Source: Polaribacter tangerinus
Lineage (GTDB): Bacteria > Bacteroidota > Bacteroidia > Flavobacteriales > Flavobacteriaceae
NCBI RefSeq assembly: GCF_038024095.1
Contig: NZ_CP150668.1
Coordinates: 930,001-994,000, forward strand
DNA: 64,000 nt
Reading direction: 5' to 3'
Notes under the pieces: model-generated
Databases searched by the model: none
Told to the model about the DNA's origin: nothing
What the model saw: the letters and a program-made list of their open reading frames with translations, nothing else
Translations under genes and position numbers: made by a program
Shown: piece after piece, positions 62,618-64,000 of the stretch
Position numbering within the stretch: position 1 is the first letter of the stretch
Layout of the letters: every line of letters starts with the position of its first letter

Positions 62618-64000
62618 CTTTCCCGAGAAACATCTTCATGCGAACTGTCTTTTTTAAAATCCTCTAAAATTGAACTAATAACGGCATCTATCCTATCTTT
62701 TTCTGTATTGTATTTCGGACTTAAACTTGTCTTATCAGGAAAATTCTCTATAGTAACTGTTGTAGAAGGGAAAGCAAAATCTACTCCTAAAGCTGCTGCT
62801 AATTTCACTATAGCCATATGAAGTCTGTGCTTAGAAGATTGCTCTACACCCCACGCTAAACTTTTAAAATATACATTTACCATAATTAATAAAGCAGAAT
62901 CTCCAAAACCAGTAAACTCAACATTATAAGAATCTGAACGTGTTTCTGGATGCGCAATAACAATTTCTCGAACACCTTTTACAAATGCTTCGATTAGCTC
63001 GGGAGGAGTGTCGTATCGCAAACCTAAATTTGTGTTGTATCTTCTAAATAAACGTAAACCCTTATTGTTGATAACAATTTCAGACAATTTACTATTTGGT
63101 ATTTGATAAACAGAAGTATCTGCAGCACGAACGCTCGTAGATCTAAATCCGACTTTTTCTACAGTTCCCACTACCTCACCAGCCTCAATCCAATCTTCTA
63201 TATGAAAGGGTTTGTCAACAAAAATCATGATAGTTCCAATAAGGTTTTTAACAGTATCTTGAGACGCTAGAGCCACTGCCAAACCACCAATAGTTGCTCC
63301 TGCTAAAATAGTTTTTGGATCTACACCAAATAAAGCTATTAATCTTAAAACTCCTATAAAAATTACAATTCCAATAAAAAGATTGTGTAGAATAGGAGAC
63401 AGTTGGTCGTCTAATTTATTATGAGTTTTTTCTGTAAAAACAGTATAAACTCTCATAATTACATGTACTAAATTAAGAAAAACATAGGTCCAAAAAACTA
63501 CTTCTGCAATATCTATACACAAGAAAAACCAAGAGTTTGTTTCTAAACTGAATTGTAGAGATGGAAAAACTTTATTAATAAGATTGATAACTACTAAAAG
63601 TGTAATAGGTCTTGCTAATTTTTTAAGGTAATTATCTAAGGCAATATCTGTTCTTTTTGTGGTTAAAACCTGAATTTCATGTAATATTAGAAAAACAAGT
63701 TTTTTTAATAAATAGAAAACAATAACAGCTAATAGCAACAACGCAAAAACCATAAAAAGTTGCCAGTATTCTATATTAAAAAACTGTTTATGACCAATTT
63801 CTGGAACGATATCTTGTATTTTTTGAACATACCAAGGAAATACAGCGTTGTAAATTTCATCAATTTTTGCAACTGTTTCTTCAGAATAGTACCAATTTCC
63901 TTCTATCTTTTCTAACGATATTTCTGGCATTCGCAACGGAAAAAGTATGTACTTACTTTTTGCAGCATAATGAATCGTATCTTTAAAGTCATTATTTTTT
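62614..64000 (-). CDS. MscS-family mechanosensitive channel (5' end outside window)
   Basis: The frame stays open to the right edge, and residues upstream of the first ATG (63930) still look like protein (YAAKSKYILFPLRMPEISLE), so the gene is taken as truncated by the window. About 460 residues are visible: a soluble N-terminal segment, four to five transmembrane helices (first near IEYWQLFMVFALLLLAVIVF), the pore helix ILAGATIGGLAVALASQDTVKN, the beta domain IFVDKPFHIEDWIEAGEVVG and a cytoplasmic alpha/beta part with VYFKSLAWGVEQSSKHRLHM. It releases solutes under osmotic downshock. The stop overlaps that of the convergent dihydrouridine synthase gene. Confidence 0.92.
   Translation of the reverse strand, partial: KNNDFKDTIHYAAKSKYILFPLRMPEISLEKIEGNWYYSEETVAKIDEIYNAVFPWYVQKIQDIVPEIGHKQFFNIEYWQLFMVFALLLLAVIVFYLLKKLVFLILHEIQVLTTKRTDIALDNYLKKLARPITLLVVINLINKVFPSLQFSLETNSWFFLCIDIAEVVFWTYVFLNLVHVIMRVYTVFTEKTHNKLDDQLSPILHNLFIGIVIFIGVLRLIALFGVDPKTILAGATIGGLAVALASQDTVKNLIGTIMIFVDKPFHIEDWIEAGEVVGTVEKVGFRSTSVRAADTSVYQIPNSKLSEIVINNKGLRLFRRYNTNLGLRYDTPPELIEAFVKGVREIVIAHPETRSDSYNVEFTGFGDSALLIMVNVYFKSLAWGVEQSSKHRLHMAIVKLAAALGVDFAFPSTTVTIENFPDKTSLSPKYNTEKDRIDAVISSILEDFKKDSSHEDVSRES

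Overview
The window looks like the chromosome of a Flavobacteriaceae member (Bacteroidota), probably a marine Polaribacter- or Tenacibaculum-like organism. The reasons are strong A+T bias, Bacteroidota-type -7 promoter boxes (TAnnTTTG) before many genes, few Shine-Dalgarno sequences, a type IX secretion sorting domain, a gliding ABC ATPase (GldA), GLPGLI-family proteins, a DnaQ-DnaE fused polymerase and a Hcy-methyltransferase domain split from MetH. The genus is a guess from gene content; the family-level call is firm.

Layout. 0-9.5 kb: central metabolism (etfB fragment, pdhB, soluble and membrane pyrophosphatases, PEP carboxykinase, a saccharopine dehydrogenase-family enzyme, a tRNA methyltransferase). 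9.5-13.6 kb: a two-gene galactan-degrading operon (GH2 lipoprotein and GH53 with T9SS tail). 13.6-15.1 kb: rpsP-rimM-tRNA-Ser, with a structured leader and a dispersed repeat. 15.4-20.3 kb: an accessory block with a single-chain restriction-modification enzyme, two unknown downstream genes and two related hairpins. 20.4-28.2 kb: dnaE, a lactone oxidase/HAD pair, gldA and a decayed gene relic. 28.2-35.6 kb: a beta-barrel outer-membrane protein, two GLPGLI proteins and a small secreted protein, divergent from a two-component system across a 10-bp direct-repeat operator. 35.6-45.3 kb: housekeeping genes (dNK, a sulfur PLP enzyme, DinB, ArsC-like, GT4, tdk, alr, mscL, aat, trxA). 45.5-58.8 kb: a methionine/SAM regulon. 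59-64 kb: a secreted metzincin, a dihydrouridine synthase and an MscS channel cut by the window edge.

The methionine block reads as one physiological unit. A SAM-I riboswitch heads metY, then a MetX-ThrA trifunctional fusion, metZ and a ferredoxin. A second SAM-I riboswitch heads split metH and metF. Divergent metK carries a candidate SAM-II-type riboswitch in its leader. Together they cover aspartate activation, homoserine formation and acetylation, sulfhydrylation, methylation and SAM synthesis, with SAM sensed in the RNA at three places.

The best candidates for undescribed biology are the GLPGLI/outer-membrane/two-component locus with its operator, the MetX-ThrA fusion with multi-class SAM riboswitch control, the restriction operon with its unknown partners, and the paired hairpins with compensating arm changes behind it. 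All functions are inferred by reading the sequence; no database search was run.
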